Source: Streptomyces sp. NRRL S-37 (lineage in GTDB: Bacteria; Actinomycetota; Actinomycetes; Streptomycetales; Streptomycetaceae). Taken from it: DNA of 64,000 bases. The notes beneath the pieces were generated by a model. That model worked only from the letters and a program-made list of their open reading frames with translations, made no database searches and was not told where the DNA came from. Of this stretch, positions 50,343 through 59,478 are shown piece after piece. The translations under genes were made by a program, and so were the position numbers. Within the stretch, counting starts at the first letter, position 1; every line of letters starts with the position of its first letter. Location of the stretch: assembly GCF_000721605.1 (NCBI RefSeq), contig NZ_JOIZ01000025.1, forward strand, positions 60,443 through 124,442, in the 5' to 3' direction.

Positions 50343-52727
50343 TCACACGGTCCCGGTGAGGTGTTCCGGGCGTACCGGGGTTCTGTTCAGCTCCAGGCCC
50401 GTGGCGTCGCGGATGGCCGCGAGGACCGCCGGGGTCGAGGACAGGGTGGGGGCCTCGCCGACGCCCCGCAGTCCGTAGGGGGCGTGGTGGTCGGCGAGTT
50501 CGAGGACGTCGACGGGAAGGGCCGGGGTGTCGAGGATGGTGGGGATGAGGTAGTCCGTGAAGGACGGGTTGCGCACCTTCGCGGTCCTCGGGTCGACGAC
50601 GATCTCCTCCATGACCGCGATGCCCAGGCCCTGGGTGGTGCCGCCCTGGATCTGGCCGATGACGGACAACGGGTTGAGCGCCTTGCCGACGTCCTGCGCG
50701 CAGGCCAGTTCGACGACCTTCACCAGGCCGAGTCCGGTGTCGACCTCGACGACGGCGCGGTGCGCGGCGAAGGAGTACTGGACGTGTCCGTCGCCCTGGC
50801 CGGTGTGCGGGTCGAAGGGTTCGGTCGGCCGGTGCCGCCACTCCTGTTCGACCTCGACGGCCTCGTCGCCGAGGACGTCCACCAGGTCGGCGAGCACCTC
50901 GCCGCCGTCGGTGACGACCTTGCCGTCCTCCAGCAGGAGTTCGGCGCTCGCCCAGGCCGGGTGGTACGAGCCGAACCTGCGCCGGCCGAGTTCCAGCACC
51001 TTCTCCCGGACGATTTCGCAGGCGTTCTTGACCGCGCCGCCGGTGACGTACGTCTGCCGGGAGGCGGAGGTCGAACCCGCCGAGCCGACCCGCGTGTTCG
51101 CCGGGTGGATGGTCACCTGGCCGACGCCCAGTTCGGTGCGGGCGATCTGCGCGTGGACGGTGACGCCGCCCTGGCCGACCTCCGCCATCGCGGTGTGCAC
51201 GGTGGCGACCGGCTCCCCGCCGGCCACCTCCATGCGGACCCGGGCGGTGGAGTAGTCGTCGAAGCCCTCGGAGAAGCCGACGTTCTTGATGCCGACCGCG
51301 TAGCCGACGCCGCGGACGACGCCCTCGCCGTGCGTGGTGTTGGACAGGCCGCCCGGCAACTGGCGCAGGTCGGCGCCCTCGCTGGACTCCCACTGGCGTT
51401 CCGGCGGCATGGGCATCGCCTTGACGCGGCGCAGGAGTTCGGCGACCGGCGCCGGGGAGTCGACGCGCTGGCCGGTGGGCATGAGGGTGCCCTGTTCCAT
51501 GGCGTTGCGCTGCCGCAGCTCCACCGGGTCCATGCCGAGCCGTGCCGCCAGCTTGTCCATCTGCGCCTCGTACGCGAAGCACGCCTGGACGGCGCCGAAG
51601 CCGCGCATGGCGCCGCAGGGCGGGTTGTTGGTGTAGAGGGCGATCGCCTCGATGTCGACGGCGTCGACGGCGTACGGGCCGACGCCGAGCGAGGAGGCGT
51701 TGCCGACCACGGCCGGGGAGGCGGAGGCGTACGCGCCGCCGTCGAGGACGATGCGCGCCTTGACGTGGGTCAGCCGGCCGTCGGCCGTGGCGCCGTGCTC
51801 GTAGAAGAGCTTGGCGGGGTGGCGGTGGACGTGGCCGAAGAAGGACTCGAAGCGGTTGTAGACGATCTTGACGGGTTTGCCGGTGCGCAGGGCGAGCAGA
51901 CAGGCGTGGATCTGCATGGACAGGTCCTCGCGGCCGCCGAACGCGCCGCCGACGCCGGCCAGGGTCATCCGTACCTTGTCCTCGGGCAGGCCGAGGACGG
52001 GCGCGATCTGGCGCAGGTCGGAGTGGAGCCACTGGGTGGCGATGTAGAGGTGGACGCCGCCGTCCTCCTCGGGGACGGCGAGGCCGGACTCGGGGCCGAG
52101 GAAGGCCTGGTCCTGCATGCCGAAGGTGTACTCGCCCTCGACGATCACGTCCGCGCGGCGCCGGGCCGCCTCGACGTCGCCGCGCACGATGGGCTGGCGG
52201 TGGACGATGTTGGGGTGGGGGACGTGGCCGATGTGGTGGTCGTCGCGGTTCTCGTGGACGAGGACCGCGTCGGGGGCGAGGGCGGAGGCCTCGTCGGTGA
52301 CGACGGGGAGGCCGCGGTAGTCGACCCTGATCTTCGCGGCGGCGCGGCGGGCGGTCTCCGGGTGGTCGGCGGCGACGATCGCGACCGGTTCGCCGTGGTG
52401 GCGGACCTTGCCGTGGGCGAGGACGGGGGTGTCCCGGATCTCCAGGCCGTAGTGCCTCACGTCGGCCGGCAGGTCGTCGTACGTCATCACGGCGTACACG
52501 CCGGGCACGGCGAGGGCCTCGCCGGTGTCGATGGAGACGATCTCGGCGTGGGCGACGGTGGAGCGCAGGATCTGGCCCCAGAGCATGTCCTCGTGCCACA
52601 TGTCGGAGGAGTACGCGAACTCGCCGGTGACCTTGAGGGTGCCGTCCGGACGGAGGGTGGACTCGCCGATGCCGCCCCTGGTCCCCGCCCCCTGCGTGAT
52701 CCTGGTGGGAATCCCGTTCGCCGGCAT
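50343..52727 (-). CDS. Xanthine dehydrogenase, molybdopterin-binding subunit
   Basis: 794 residues. GQILRSTVAHAEIVSIDTG, GVGGAFGGREDLSMQIHACL (Moco loop), NPPCGAMRGFGAVQACFAYE and the C-terminal GVGEAPTLSSTPAVLAAI, with the catalytic Glu, are standard for this family. It hydroxylates hypoxanthine/xanthine to urate; the FAD and 2Fe-2S subunits are the next genes upstream. ATG 52727 has GAGGGGG seven bases before it and is preferred to GTG 52733, which overlaps the Fe-S gene stop by four bases. Typical subunits are about 770-790 residues, so it is full length. Confidence 0.93.
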   Translation of the reverse strand: MPANGIPTRITQGAGTRGGIGESTLRPDGTLKVTGEFAYSSDMWHEDMLWGQILRSTVAHAEIVSIDTGEALAVPGVYAVMTYDDLPADVRHYGLEIRDTPVLAHGKVRHHGEPVAIVAADHPETARRAAAKIRVDYRGLPVVTDEASALAPDAVLVHENRDDHHIGHVPHPNIVHRQPIVRGDVEAARRRADVIVEGEYTFGMQDQAFLGPESGLAVPEEDGGVHLYIATQWLHSDLRQIAPVLGLPEDKVRMTLAGVGGAFGGREDLSMQIHACLLALRTGKPVKIVYNRFESFFGHVHRHPAKLFYEHGATADGRLTHVKARIVLDGGAYASASPAVVGNASSLGVGPYAVDAVDIEAIALYTNNPPCGAMRGFGAVQACFAYEAQMDKLAARLGMDPVELRQRNAMEQGTLMPTGQRVDSPAPVAELLRRVKAMPMPPERQWESSEGADLRQLPGGLSNTTHGEGVVRGVGYAVGIKNVGFSEGFDDYSTARVRMEVAGGEPVATVHTAMAEVGQGGVTVHAQIARTELGVGQVTIHPANTRVGSAGSTSASRQTYVTGGAVKNACEIVREKVLELGRRRFGSYHPAWASAELLLEDGKVVTDGGEVLADLVDVLGDEAVEVEQEWRHRPTEPFDPHTGQGDGHVQYSFAAHRAVVEVDTGLGLVKVVELACAQDVGKALNPLSVIGQIQGGTTQGLGIAVMEEIVVDPRTAKVRNPSFTDYLIPTILDTPALPVDVLELADHHAPYGLRGVGEAPTLSSTPAVLAAIRDATGLELNRTPVRPEHLTGTV

Positions 52728-52729
52728 GC

Positions 52730-53272
52730 TCACACCCCCTCGGACTGCCGGGCGGCGGCCAGGCGGACCGCGTCCATGATCTTCTCGTAGCCGGTGCAGC
52801 GGCACAGGTTGCCCGAGAGGGCCTCGCGGATGTCGGCGTCGGTCGGGTCGGGGTCGCGTTCCAGCAACTCGTCGACGGCGACCAGCAGGCCGGGTGTGCA
52901 GAAGCCGCACTGGACGGCGCCGGCGTCGAGGAACGCCTGCTGGACGGGCGCCAGTCCGCCGCCCTCGCCGGTCCCCGGGCCGGTGCCCCCGGCCGCGTCC
53001 GGTGAGGTGCCGCCCGAGCGCCTCCTGGCGAGGTCCGCCAGGCCCTCCACGGTGACGACCTCGCGGCCCTGGACCTGACCGGCGGCGACGAGGCAGGAGC
53101 ACACGGGCACGCCGTCGAGGCGGACGGTGCACGATCCGCACTCGCCCTGCTCACAGGCGTTCTTGGAACCGGGCAGGCCGAGCCGCTCGCGCAGCACGTA
53201 CAGCAGGGACTCGCCCTCCCAGACGTCGTCGGCCTCCTGGGGGCGTCCGTTGACGGTGAAGTCGATGCGCAT
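52730..53272 (-). CDS. Xanthine dehydrogenase, 2Fe-2S subunit
   Basis: 180 residues. The ferredoxin-like motif CEQGECGSCTVRLDGVPVC binds the first cluster, and CGFCTPG with the LCRCTGYEKIM region binds the second. A Gly/Ser/Pro-rich insert of about 22 residues (RRRSGGTSPDAAGGTGPGTG) lies between the domains and is longer than usual. ATG 53272 has GGAAGGAG seven bases upstream; GTG 53275 overlaps the FAD subunit stop. It passes electrons from the molybdenum site to FAD. Confidence 0.93.
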   Translation of the reverse strand: MRIDFTVNGRPQEADDVWEGESLLYVLRERLGLPGSKNACEQGECGSCTVRLDGVPVCSCLVAAGQVQGREVVTVEGLADLARRRSGGTSPDAAGGTGPGTGEGGGLAPVQQAFLDAGAVQCGFCTPGLLVAVDELLERDPDPTDADIREALSGNLCRCTGYEKIMDAVRLAAARQSEGV

Positions 53273-54162
53273 CACGCGGCTCCTTCCGTGCTGCGGCGGG
53301 CGCCGCGGTACGACTCCCAGGTCCAGGTCAGGGTGCGGCGGGCCATGACGCCGACCGCGTGCCGGCGGTAGCCCGCGGTGCCGCGCACGTCGTCGATCGG
53401 GGCGCAGGAGGCGGCGCACAGGTCCGCGAACCGCTGGGCGACGGACGGGGTGATGATCTTCCCGTTGTCCCAGAAGCCGCCCTCCTCCAGCGCCGCGTTC
53501 AGGAACTCCTCGGCGGCCCGCGCCCGGACGGGCGTCGGGGCGGCCGAACCGATGCCGGTGCGCACCGTCCGGGTCCGCGGGTGCAGGGCGAGTCCGAAGG
53601 CGCACACGGCGATGACCATGGCGTTGCGGGTGCCGACCTTGGAGTACTGCTGGGGTCCGTCGGCCTTCTTGATGTGGACGGCGCGGATCAGCTCGTCGGG
53701 CGCCAGCGCGTTGCGCTTCACGCCGGTGTAGAACGCGTCGATGGGGATGCGGCGCGACCCGCGTACCGACTCGGCCTCGACCTCGGCGCCGGCGGCGAGC
53801 AGCGCCGGGTGGGCGTCGCCGGCCGGGGAGGCGGTGCCGAGGTTGCCGCCGACGCCGCCGCGGTTGCGGATCTGCGGGGAGGCGACCGTGCGGGAGGCGA
53901 GGGCGAGGCCCGGCAGCTCGGCGCGCAGGTGCTCCATGATCCGCGCGTACGGGACGGAGGCGCCGAGCCGTACGCTGTCCTCGCCGACCTCCCACTCGTA
54001 CAGGTCGCCGATGCGGTTGAGGTCCATCAGGTACGCGGGCCGGCGGTGGTCGAAGTTGATCTCGACCATCACGTCGGTGCCCCCCGCGATCGGCACGGCG
54101 GCGGGGTGCTCGGCCTTCGCGGCGAGCGCCTCCTCCCAGCCGGCGGGGCGAAGGAAGTCCAT
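53272..54162 (-). CDS. Xanthine dehydrogenase, FAD-binding subunit
   Basis: 296 residues. AVPIAGGTDVMVEINFDHRR (FAD pyrophosphate motif), NRIGDLYEWEVGEDSVRLGA, IRNRGGVGGNLGTASPAGD and VHIKKADGPQQYSKVGTRNA are typical CO-dehydrogenase-flavoprotein-like signatures. It is first of the operon FAD-FeS-Mo-XdhC, on the minus strand and divergent from pucR. ATG 54162 follows a GAGAG site. It passes electrons to NAD. Confidence 0.93.
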   Translation of the reverse strand: MDFLRPAGWEEALAAKAEHPAAVPIAGGTDVMVEINFDHRRPAYLMDLNRIGDLYEWEVGEDSVRLGASVPYARIMEHLRAELPGLALASRTVASPQIRNRGGVGGNLGTASPAGDAHPALLAAGAEVEAESVRGSRRIPIDAFYTGVKRNALAPDELIRAVHIKKADGPQQYSKVGTRNAMVIAVCAFGLALHPRTRTVRTGIGSAAPTPVRARAAEEFLNAALEEGGFWDNGKIITPSVAQRFADLCAASCAPIDDVRGTAGYRRHAVGVMARRTLTWTWESYRGARRSTEGAA

Positions 54163-54506
54163 GACCGGCTCTCTTCCTCGTCTCGTGGGGCGTACGGATC
54201 AGGCCAGTCCGTGTGCGGCGGGCCCGGCCCGTTCCGGTGCGCTCCACTCGGAGTGCGGCCAGTACACCGCCGGGCCCTCCGCGGGGGTCAGTCACGGAAA
54301 CCATGAAGGAGTTGGCTGGCCAGCGCAGACATCTTGTAGATTCGTATGAACGGAGGTCCTCTGTACCCTCCCCACTTTCCTCCGGAAACAGGGGACACGG
54401 TCCAGGACACGGCCGACATCGCTGATCAGCCACCCGACGGGCCCTCCCCGGAAGGTCCTTCCACGGCCCGCCACGGCCATCGAGACAAGAAACGACGGAG
54501 ACGAGA
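54163..54506. promoter_or_regulatory. Divergent promoter region between xanthine dehydrogenase operon and pucR
   Basis: 344 bases with no gene. A candidate pucR promoter is TTGGCT (54312) with TAGATT (54337) 19 bases further. A short palindrome CTGGCCAG overlaps the -35. GTATGAACGGAGG at about 54344 resembles a ribosome site but leads into no long frame. As in other PucR systems, the regulator is expected to bind here; no site is proven. Confidence 0.45.
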
Positions 54507-56195
54507 ATGCGGCTGCGCGCACTGCTGGACACCGACGCGCTGGGCCTGAGGCTGCTGTACGGCGAGGACGAGCTGGAACGCGGTGTGCGCGGGGTGATGA
54601 CCACCGACCTGAGGGACCCCAGCCGCTATCTCTCCGGCGGGGAACTGGTGCTCACCGGCCTGGCCTGGCGCCGGGACGCGGCGGACTCGGAGCCGTTCGT
54701 ACGGATCCTGGCGCAGGCCGGGGTGGCCGCCGTCGCAGCCGGTACGGCGGAGCTGGGCGACGTGCCGGACGACCTGGTGGTGGCCTGCGCGCGGCACCGG
54801 CTGCCGTTGTTCGCGGTGCACGAGTCGGTGGCGTTCGCGACCATCACCGAGCACGTCGTGCGGCAGGTGTCCGGCGAGCGCGCCGGGGACCTGGCGGCCG
54901 TGGTGGACCGGCACCGGCGGATGATGACCTCCGGTCCGGCGGGCGGCGGCCCCGACGTCGTACTGGACCTGCTCGGTTCCGACCTGGACCTGCGGGCCTG
55001 GCTGCTGTCGCCCACCGGCCGGCTGATCGCGGGCTCGACGGCCGCCGGGTCGCGGGAGGCGGAGCCGGCGCTGCCCGCCGACGTGTGTGCGCGGCTCGCC
55101 GCGGAGCAGCTGGCGGCCGCCCGCACCGGCCGGCCCGGCCCGCACCGGGTCACGCTGGGCCGGACGACGTACAGCCTCTTCCCGGTGCGCAGCAGCGCAC
55201 GTTCCGCGCCGGCGTCGCGCGACGTGCGCGAGACGGTGCTGTCGGACTGGGTACTGGCGGTCGAGGCGGACGCCGGGGAGTGGACCGGGGAACGGCTGGA
55301 CCTGCTGCACGGCGTCACCCAGCTGATCGCCGTCGAGCGGGACCGCAGGGATGCGGCGCGCACGGTGCGGCGGCGGCTCGCGCAGGAGGTGCTGGAGCTG
55401 GTGCAGACGGGAGCCGCGCCCGGCGAGATCGCGGCGCGGCTGCGGGTGGCCGCGCCGGTGCTGCTGCCCGGGCTGGGGACCGCGCCGCACTGGCAGGTCG
55501 TGGTGGCCCGCGTCGACTGGGACGGCCAGGAGGCCGACGGCGGGCCGGTGGCCCAGGCGCTGCTGGAGGAGATCCTGGTCGACCCGGCGTCGACGGGGCC
55601 CGAGCACTCCGACCGCATCGCGGTGGCGCACACCGGCGACGAGGCGATCGCCCTCGTACCGCTGCCCTCGGTGACCGGCGAGCACGACGGCTCCGGTGCC
55701 GGTGTCCTCGCCGACGCGCTCCTCGCCGCCGTGCGCGACCCGCTCACGGCCGGGCTCGACGGCGACGGCCGGCTCACCCTCGGTGTCTCCGCCGCCGTGC
55801 ACTCGGCGGAGGGGCTGCGCGGGGCGCTGGAGGAGGCGCGGCACGCCCGGCGCGTGGCCGCGGCCCGTCAGGGCCGGGTCTGCGCGGCCGGCCACCAGGA
55901 GCTGGCCTCGCACGTCCTGCTGCTGCCCTTCGTCCCCGACGACGTACGGCGCGCCTTCACCGCCCGCCTCCTCGACCCGCTGCGGGACTACGACCGCCGG
56001 CACCGCGCCGAGCTGATCCCCACCCTGGAGGCGTTCCTCGACTGCGACGGTTCCTGGACCCGCTGCGCGTCCCGCCTCCATCTGCACGTCAACACGCTGC
56101 GCTATCGTGTCGGCCGCATCGAGCAGCTGACGGGCCGTGACCTGTCCCGGCTGGAGGACAAGCTGGACTTCTTCCTCGCGCTGCGGATGAGCTGA
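54507..56195 (+). CDS. pucR: PucR-family transcriptional regulator
   Basis: 562 residues. MRLRALLDTDALGLRLLYG and RGVMTTDLRDPSRYLSGGEL with VLTGLAWRRDAAD form the N-terminal PucR domain, a CdaR-like middle follows, and the C-terminal HTH_30 has LIPTLEAFLDCDGSWTRCAS and LHVNTLRYRVGRIEQLTG, ending LSRLEDKLDFFLAL. PucR-type proteins control purine catabolism in response to allantoin-like effectors. Its divergent position against the xanthine dehydrogenase operon supports that. Length is usual for the family. Confidence 0.93.
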   Translation: MRLRALLDTDALGLRLLYGEDELERGVRGVMTTDLRDPSRYLSGGELVLTGLAWRRDAADSEPFVRILAQAGVAAVAAGTAELGDVPDDLVVACARHRLPLFAVHESVAFATITEHVVRQVSGERAGDLAAVVDRHRRMMTSGPAGGGPDVVLDLLGSDLDLRAWLLSPTGRLIAGSTAAGSREAEPALPADVCARLAAEQLAAARTGRPGPHRVTLGRTTYSLFPVRSSARSAPASRDVRETVLSDWVLAVEADAGEWTGERLDLLHGVTQLIAVERDRRDAARTVRRRLAQEVLELVQTGAAPGEIAARLRVAAPVLLPGLGTAPHWQVVVARVDWDGQEADGGPVAQALLEEILVDPASTGPEHSDRIAVAHTGDEAIALVPLPSVTGEHDGSGAGVLADALLAAVRDPLTAGLDGDGRLTLGVSAAVHSAEGLRGALEEARHARRVAAARQGRVCAAGHQELASHVLLLPFVPDDVRRAFTARLLDPLRDYDRRHRAELIPTLEAFLDCDGSWTRCASRLHLHVNTLRYRVGRIEQLTGRDLSRLEDKLDFFLALRMS

Positions 56196-56339
56196 ACCCG
56201 GCCGGCCCGGGCCCCCGATTCAGGCCCGCGGTCCGGGACTTTGTGAAATCCTTCACCCACCCTCTTGGCCGGGCCCGGTGGTTCGTGCTGAGATGCGGCC
56301 ACCACTCAACAGCTCGATGGCGTGCTCGGGGAGGGCAAC

Positions 56340-57116
56340 GTGGCGCATACCGCCATGTCCGGTGACGGAACGACCGCCGATGACGATCCCCTCCAGACGG
56401 CGGTGTGGCGGCTGCGTTCCCGTGCCTGCTGGGCCGACGCCGCCGCCCTGCTCGAACCCGCCGGCCCGGACGCGGCGCTGCAGCGGGCGTCGCTGCTGGT
56501 GGAGCGGTGTCTGTACACCGAGGCGGGGTGGGAGGAGGCCGAGGACGCGCTGCGTACGGCCGAGGCGCTGGCGCACACGGACGACGAGCGGGGTGCGGCC
56601 GCTTGTGAACGCGGGTACTTGGCCTACGCCGCCACCCTGTTCGCCGTACGCGACCGGGCGGACGAGGCGCGGGCCGCGCTCGGCCGGGCGGCGGCGCTGA
56701 TCGCTCCGGGGGCGGCGGGGCGGGCGCTGCTGGACTTCCGGCGCGGTCTGATCGCCGAGAACCTCACCCGGTCGCCGCAGGCGGCGCGGGCCGCGTACCG
56801 TCGCGCCCACGCGGGCGCCACCGCGCACGCCGACCCGCTGCTGCTGTCGGCGACCTGGCGCCATCTGTCCGGGCTGGCGCTGCGCGACGGGGAGTTGGCC
56901 GAGGCGCGGCGTGGATTCGCGGAATCCCTGCGTATCCGGGAGGAGTTGGGCTACCTGGTCGGCACGGCTCCCGCTCTGGTCTCCCTCGCCGATACGGAGA
57001 CCGAACCGGAGGCCGGCCGGCTCCGCGAGGAGGCCCGCCGCCTCTTCCGCCTCCTGGGAGGCGTCCCCACCTGGCTCGCCCACCGGCTGGCACCGCCGGG
57101 GGCGGCGACGGCATAG
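56340..57116 (+). CDS. TPR-like helical protein, unknown function
   Basis: 258 residues from GTG 56340, preceded by GGGGAGGG; GTG 56322 is in frame but precedes that site. The protein is Ala-rich and all-helical; TEAGWEEAEDALRTAEALAH, RDRADEARAALGRAAALI and GELAEARRGFAESLRIREEL are tetratricopeptide-like repeats. No enzyme domain is seen. It could be a scaffold protein. It ends in the long bidirectional terminator region. Confidence 0.7.
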   Translation: MAHTAMSGDGTTADDDPLQTAVWRLRSRACWADAAALLEPAGPDAALQRASLLVERCLYTEAGWEEAEDALRTAEALAHTDDERGAAACERGYLAYAATLFAVRDRADEARAALGRAAALIAPGAAGRALLDFRRGLIAENLTRSPQAARAAYRRAHAGATAHADPLLLSATWRHLSGLALRDGELAEARRGFAESLRIREELGYLVGTAPALVSLADTETEPEAGRLREEARRLFRLLGGVPTWLAHRLAPPGAATA

Positions 57117-57291
57117 GGTTTTCGCCCCCCGCCGCCCCTTCCCGTCCCGAACCTGGGGCTCCGCCCCGGACCCCGCTCCTCAAACGCCGGAGGGGCTACA
57201 TCTCAGCCTCTCCGGCGTTTGAGGAGCGGAGGTCCGGGGGCAGCGCCCCCGGGGGACGGGAACGGGAAGGGGCGGCGGGGGCGAAAAAACC
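57117..57291. terminator. Long bidirectional terminator-like inverted repeat
   Basis: Two arms of about 80 bases, nearly complementary, are centred near 57203. The core pair is CCGCTCCTCAAACGCCGGAG / CTCCGGCGTTTGAGGAGCGG, and the outer pair is TTTTCGCCCCC / GGGGGCGAAAA. It fills the space between the stops of two convergent genes and would yield a hairpin with a T-run on both strands. The CCTCAAACGCCGGAGGGGC core is a recurrent Streptomyces intergenic palindrome. Confidence 0.85.
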
Positions 57292-57298
57292 GGCGGGC

Positions 57299-58144
57299 TC
57301 ACACCGCCCCGCTGAAGTGCTCCCCCACCAGCGACCGCACCACCTCCAGATCCCCCGCGATCAACGCGTCCAGCAGCGCCGTGTGCTCATGGGCGTCAGC
57401 CACCAGCTCCGCCCGCCCACGGCCCCCCGACGCACCCCCCACCAGGGGCCACTGCGCACGCCGGTGCAGATCCTCGGCGATACGGACCAACTGCTCGTTG
57501 CCCGCAAGCCCCAGCACCGCCCGGTGAAAGGCCCGGTCGGCCTCCGCGTACGTGGCCCGGCACCCGGAGGACGCCGCCCGGACCGTGGCCTCCGCCAGCG
57601 GCCGCAGCCCGGCCCACCGCTCGGCCGGCACCGTCCGCGCCAGCCGCATCATCACCGGCACCTCGATCAGCGCCCGGACCTCGGCGAGCTCGGCCAGCTC
57701 CCGCGCCCCCCGCTCGACGACCCGGAACCCCCGGTTGGGCACGACCTCGACCGCGCCCTCCAGCGCGAGCTGCTGCATCGCCTCCCGCACGGGTGTCGCG
57801 GACACCCCGAACCGCTCCGCCAGCACGGGGGCCGAGTGCACCTCGCCGGGCCGCAGGTCACCCGTCACCAGCGCGGTGCGCAGGGCCTCGAGGACCTGCC
57901 CGCGCACGGAGGACCGCTGGACGGCGGCCCGGGGCCGCGGAAGGGCGGTCTCGCCGTGCGTGTGCTCACCGCGCGCGGCGCCGCCCTCGGCGCAGCCCTC
58001 GGCACGGCCCGGCCGCTCACGCCGGTCACGTTCCGGCTCCGCGTCCCGCACCGCCGGCTGGACGGGAACCCGGAACCGCCCCGCGGCGGCAGGCCCGGTC
58101 ACCGCGTCCCCCGTCAGGGCGGACCCTCGCGTGCCCTGCTTCAC
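57299..58144 (-). CDS. GntR-family regulator, FCD subfamily
   Basis: 281 residues. After a 75-residue Arg/Ala-rich N-terminal stretch, the winged helix RGQVLEALRTALVTGDLRPG with LAERFGVSATPVREAMQQLA is a clear GntR HTH. The helical FCD effector domain follows (ELAELAEVRALIEVPVMMRL, YAEADRAFHRAVLGLAGN, DAHEHTALLDALIAGD). GTG 58144 has GGAGGA five bases upstream, so the extended N-terminus appears real. Effectors of FCD regulators are carboxylates; no target is indicated. Confidence 0.9.
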   Translation of the reverse strand: MKQGTRGSALTGDAVTGPAAAGRFRVPVQPAVRDAEPERDRRERPGRAEGCAEGGAARGEHTHGETALPRPRAAVQRSSVRGQVLEALRTALVTGDLRPGEVHSAPVLAERFGVSATPVREAMQQLALEGAVEVVPNRGFRVVERGARELAELAEVRALIEVPVMMRLARTVPAERWAGLRPLAEATVRAASSGCRATYAEADRAFHRAVLGLAGNEQLVRIAEDLHRRAQWPLVGGASGGRGRAELVADAHEHTALLDALIAGDLEVVRSLVGEHFSGAV

Positions 58145-58256
58145 AAGGTCCTCCTGCGGACGTTTCGGTACTTGAGGTCATTACGGCGGGTTGCCACCTG
58201 TCCGTCAAGCACCATAAGCGCACGGGGGCGCCGGTTCACATCGCCACGATGTTCGG

Positions 58257-58275
58257 TAAGGTGAGCCTTACCTTT
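58257..58275. promoter_or_regulatory. Iron box (DmdR/IdeR-type operator)
   Basis: TAAGGTGAGCCTTACCTTT is an inverted repeat fitting the actinobacterial iron-box pattern TTAGGTTAGGCTAACCTAA at most core positions. It sits 37 bases before the start of the FhuF-like gene, so this gene should be repressed by iron-loaded DmdR1. Confidence 0.75.
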
Positions 58276-58311
58276 ATTGCCCTGCTTCTCGAGACGTGAA
58301 GGGGTGGTCCC

Positions 58312-59172
58312 ATGCCCGTGCCCGGTTCGGCCGTCGCGGACGCGTACGCCCGCCTGGCGGAGGCCTTCCCCGCCCTGGCCGTCACCGAACTCGGCACCGG
58401 CGAGGCGGCACCCGAGGGCGGCGGCTGGGTCGCCGCGTCGGCGCTGGCCGAGGGCGGGGCCGAGCTGGAACGGTTCCTCACCTGGGACGACACCCAGGTG
58501 CTGCGGGACTACGGGCAGCGGGGCCGCCCGGACGTGATCGCCAGCTTCGGTCTGCACCGCTACGCCTGGCCCGCCTGCCTGCTGATCACCGTGCCGTGGT
58601 TCCTGCACCGCCGCGTGCCGTACTACCCCGTGACGCACGTCTCGTTCGACCGTACCGCCGAGGGCCTCGCCGTGGGCCGCATGGCCGTACGGCCCGACGG
58701 CTTCGCCTGCCTGCCCGGCGACCCCGCCGCCGTGCTGCCCGGCGCCCGCGTGGTGCCCGACGAGGAGGCGCTGCGGGCGGCGGTGCGCGACGCGGTCGCC
58801 CAGCACCTCGAACCCGTGCTGACCGGTTTCGGCCCCCGGATGCGGCGCCGCGGCCGGGCCCTGTGGGGCATGGCGACCGACGAGATCGTCGAGAGCCTGC
58901 GGTACGTCTCCCAGCTGCTCGGCGAGGAGGAGCGGGGGCTGCGCGAGCTGGAGCTGCTGCTGCCGGGCGCGACCAGGCCGTACGTCGGCGCGGCGGCCTT
59001 CCGCCGGCCGGCCGGGCCCGACGGGGAGCCGGCGCCCGTCACCAGGGACCGGGTGAGCTGCTGCATGTTCTACACCCTGCGCCCCGCGGACATCTGCGCC
59101 ACCTGCCCGCGCACCTGCGCCACCGGAGGGGCCGGGAAGCGGGCCACCGAGCTGGTCGCGCAGGCGAGTTGA
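58312..59172 (+). CDS. Siderophore-iron reductase, FhuF family
   Basis: 286 residues. The C-terminus CCMFYTLRPADICATCPRTC has the C-C-x10-C-x2-C motif that binds the FhuF [2Fe-2S] cluster. The rest (AWPACLLITVPWFLHRRVPY, VTHVSFDRTAEGLAVG and YVSQLLGEEERG) is typical of actinobacterial FhuF-like proteins. It reduces ferric siderophores in the cytoplasm. GAAGGGG precedes ATG 58312, and the iron box at 58257 supports iron control. No siderophore transporter is next to it. Confidence 0.9.
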   Translation: MPVPGSAVADAYARLAEAFPALAVTELGTGEAAPEGGGWVAASALAEGGAELERFLTWDDTQVLRDYGQRGRPDVIASFGLHRYAWPACLLITVPWFLHRRVPYYPVTHVSFDRTAEGLAVGRMAVRPDGFACLPGDPAAVLPGARVVPDEEALRAAVRDAVAQHLEPVLTGFGPRMRRRGRALWGMATDEIVESLRYVSQLLGEEERGLRELELLLPGATRPYVGAAAFRRPAGPDGEPAPVTRDRVSCCMFYTLRPADICATCPRTCATGGAGKRATELVAQAS

Positions 59173-59478
59173 CGCCGCGCCGGGCACCGGCACCCCCGCC
59201 CGGCGCATAAGATCATCCGGTCGTCGGGCCGCAGAGGTCACAGGGGATTCACGATTCCCTCACGCGTCACGGGAACTCTTCCCGGAACCGCTCGTACGGG
59301 TAGTCTTATTCGAACTCAACTCCTGCCCCTCACGCGGCAGTTCGAGCGGAACGCCGTCCTGGGCACCCCCCTCGCACCTCCTTGGCGGCCTCTTGCCCCG
59401 AAACCCCCTGAGGACCACTGGAGTTGGGCCACTATGGCGGGCGTTGCACGCCCTATCCCAATGCAAGGGACCCCTTAG
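59173..59478. promoter_or_regulatory. Intergenic region before the DUF2637 gene
   Basis: 306 bases without a gene. There is an AT-richer part around 59295-59325 (GGTAGTCTTATTCGAACTC), possibly a promoter (-10 like TAGTCTTAT), and a GGACCCC-type leader up to the start of the DUF2637 gene. Nothing else is recognised. Confidence 0.35.
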
